Source of the DNA: Anaerolineales bacterium UBA3082
GTDB lineage: Bacteria; Chloroflexota; Anaerolineae; UBA7937
Direction: 5' to 3'
Assembly (NCBI GenBank): GCA_002366595.1
Contig: DFBK01000009.1
Coordinates: 49,733-55,297, forward strand
Length of the DNA stretch: 5,565 nucleotides
Of this stretch, positions 5,436 to 5,565 are shown piece by piece. The position numbers and the translations under genes were made by a program. Each line of letters opens with the position of its first letter. Position 1 is the first letter of the stretch. Below the pieces are notes generated by a model. The model saw nothing but the letters and a program-made list of their open reading frames with translations, did no database searches and was not told the DNA's origin.

Positions 5436-5465
5436 ATTATACCATTGAGCATAAGTAGCGGTCAA
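5436..5465 (-). promoter_or_regulatory. Strong sigma70-type promoter of pstB1
   Basis: On the minus strand, TTGACC (5460-5465, five of six matches) and a perfect TATAAT (5436-5441) are 18 bp apart, and a TGG just before TATAAT gives an extended -10. Transcription would begin near 5429, leaving a leader of about 147 nt before the pstB1 GTG. This is the best promoter in the window and suggests substantial expression of pstB1 independent of pstSCA. Confidence 0.75.
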
Positions 5466-5565
5466 TGAGGAGACTGTTAAAAAAGTGGGATAGATCCTTT
5501 GGCAATCGACAATTTCTCCCACCGACGGTTAGAGTTTGAATGATTGTAGGGACACAAGGCAGGAA
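5466..5565. other. Right-edge stretch with no recognisable gene
   Basis: I see no credible coding region, RNA gene or terminator here. It lies upstream of the pstB1 promoter and could hold activator sites. A T-rich run on the minus strand (CTTTTTTAAC, about 5474-5483) is just upstream of the -35 box and resembles an UP-element-like tract, but only loosely. Confidence 0.4.

Noticed and set aside
5460..5483. TTAACA and TTGACC as a possible Pho-box-like direct repeat before pstB1
   Set aside because: The spacing does not match the 11-bp periodicity expected for PhoB or PhoP boxes, and TTGACC is already explained as the -35 element.
5304..5522. 72-codon minus-strand frame upstream of pstB1
   Set aside because: It spans the strong pstB1 promoter, has no ribosome-binding site and resembles no family I recognise. 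A shorter in-frame leader peptide inside it was considered but has no good ribosome-binding site.

Overview
The window is a bacterial high-affinity phosphate uptake (Pst) locus with an unusual layout, followed by the start of a DNA-repair nuclease gene. Base composition is moderately GC-rich, two genes start with GTG, and Shine-Dalgarno sites of the AGGAGG type are present. The substrate-binding protein is a lipoprotein. The style of the SbcD-like protein (a GDAYKGRKPSPT block) reminds me of Chloroflexota or a related deep-branching lineage, but this is an impression from memory, not a database result, and the taxon should be treated as open.

Layout from left to right. Positions 1-840, minus strand: 5' part of an SbcD/Mre11-family metallophosphoesterase that runs off the left edge. 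Positions 841-1106: intergenic, with a candidate promoter for that gene, a 9-bp-arm inverted repeat and an 18-bp near-palindrome. Positions 1107-3584, minus strand: a tight operon pstS-pstC-pstA, in which each downstream ribosome-binding site overlaps the end of the preceding gene. Positions 3585-3654: a 70-bp divergent control region. Positions 3655-4407, plus strand: a first pstB (here called pstB2). Positions 4408-4433: 26 bp between convergent gene ends. Positions 4434-5282, minus strand: a second pstB (pstB1). Positions 5283-5565: a leader with direct repeats and a very good sigma70-type promoter for pstB1, then about 100 bp in which no gene is seen.

Together the genes encode a complete phosphate importer: lipoprotein PstS captures phosphate outside the membrane, PstC and PstA form the channel, and PstB subunits supply ATP hydrolysis. 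No phoU and no two-component regulator are in the window. Instead of one pstB at the end of the operon there are two divergent paralogues, each in its own transcription unit and facing each other tail to tail.

The most interesting observation is that the two ATPases depart from consensus in complementary places. PstB1 has an altered Walker A (a Leu replaces the conserved fourth-position Gly) but a perfect LSGGQ signature. PstB2 has a perfect Walker A but an LVEGQ signature. A PstB1-PstB2 heterodimer would therefore have one fully consensus ATP site and one doubly degenerate site, as in asymmetric ABC exporters. This would be unusual for a phosphate importer and is testable.
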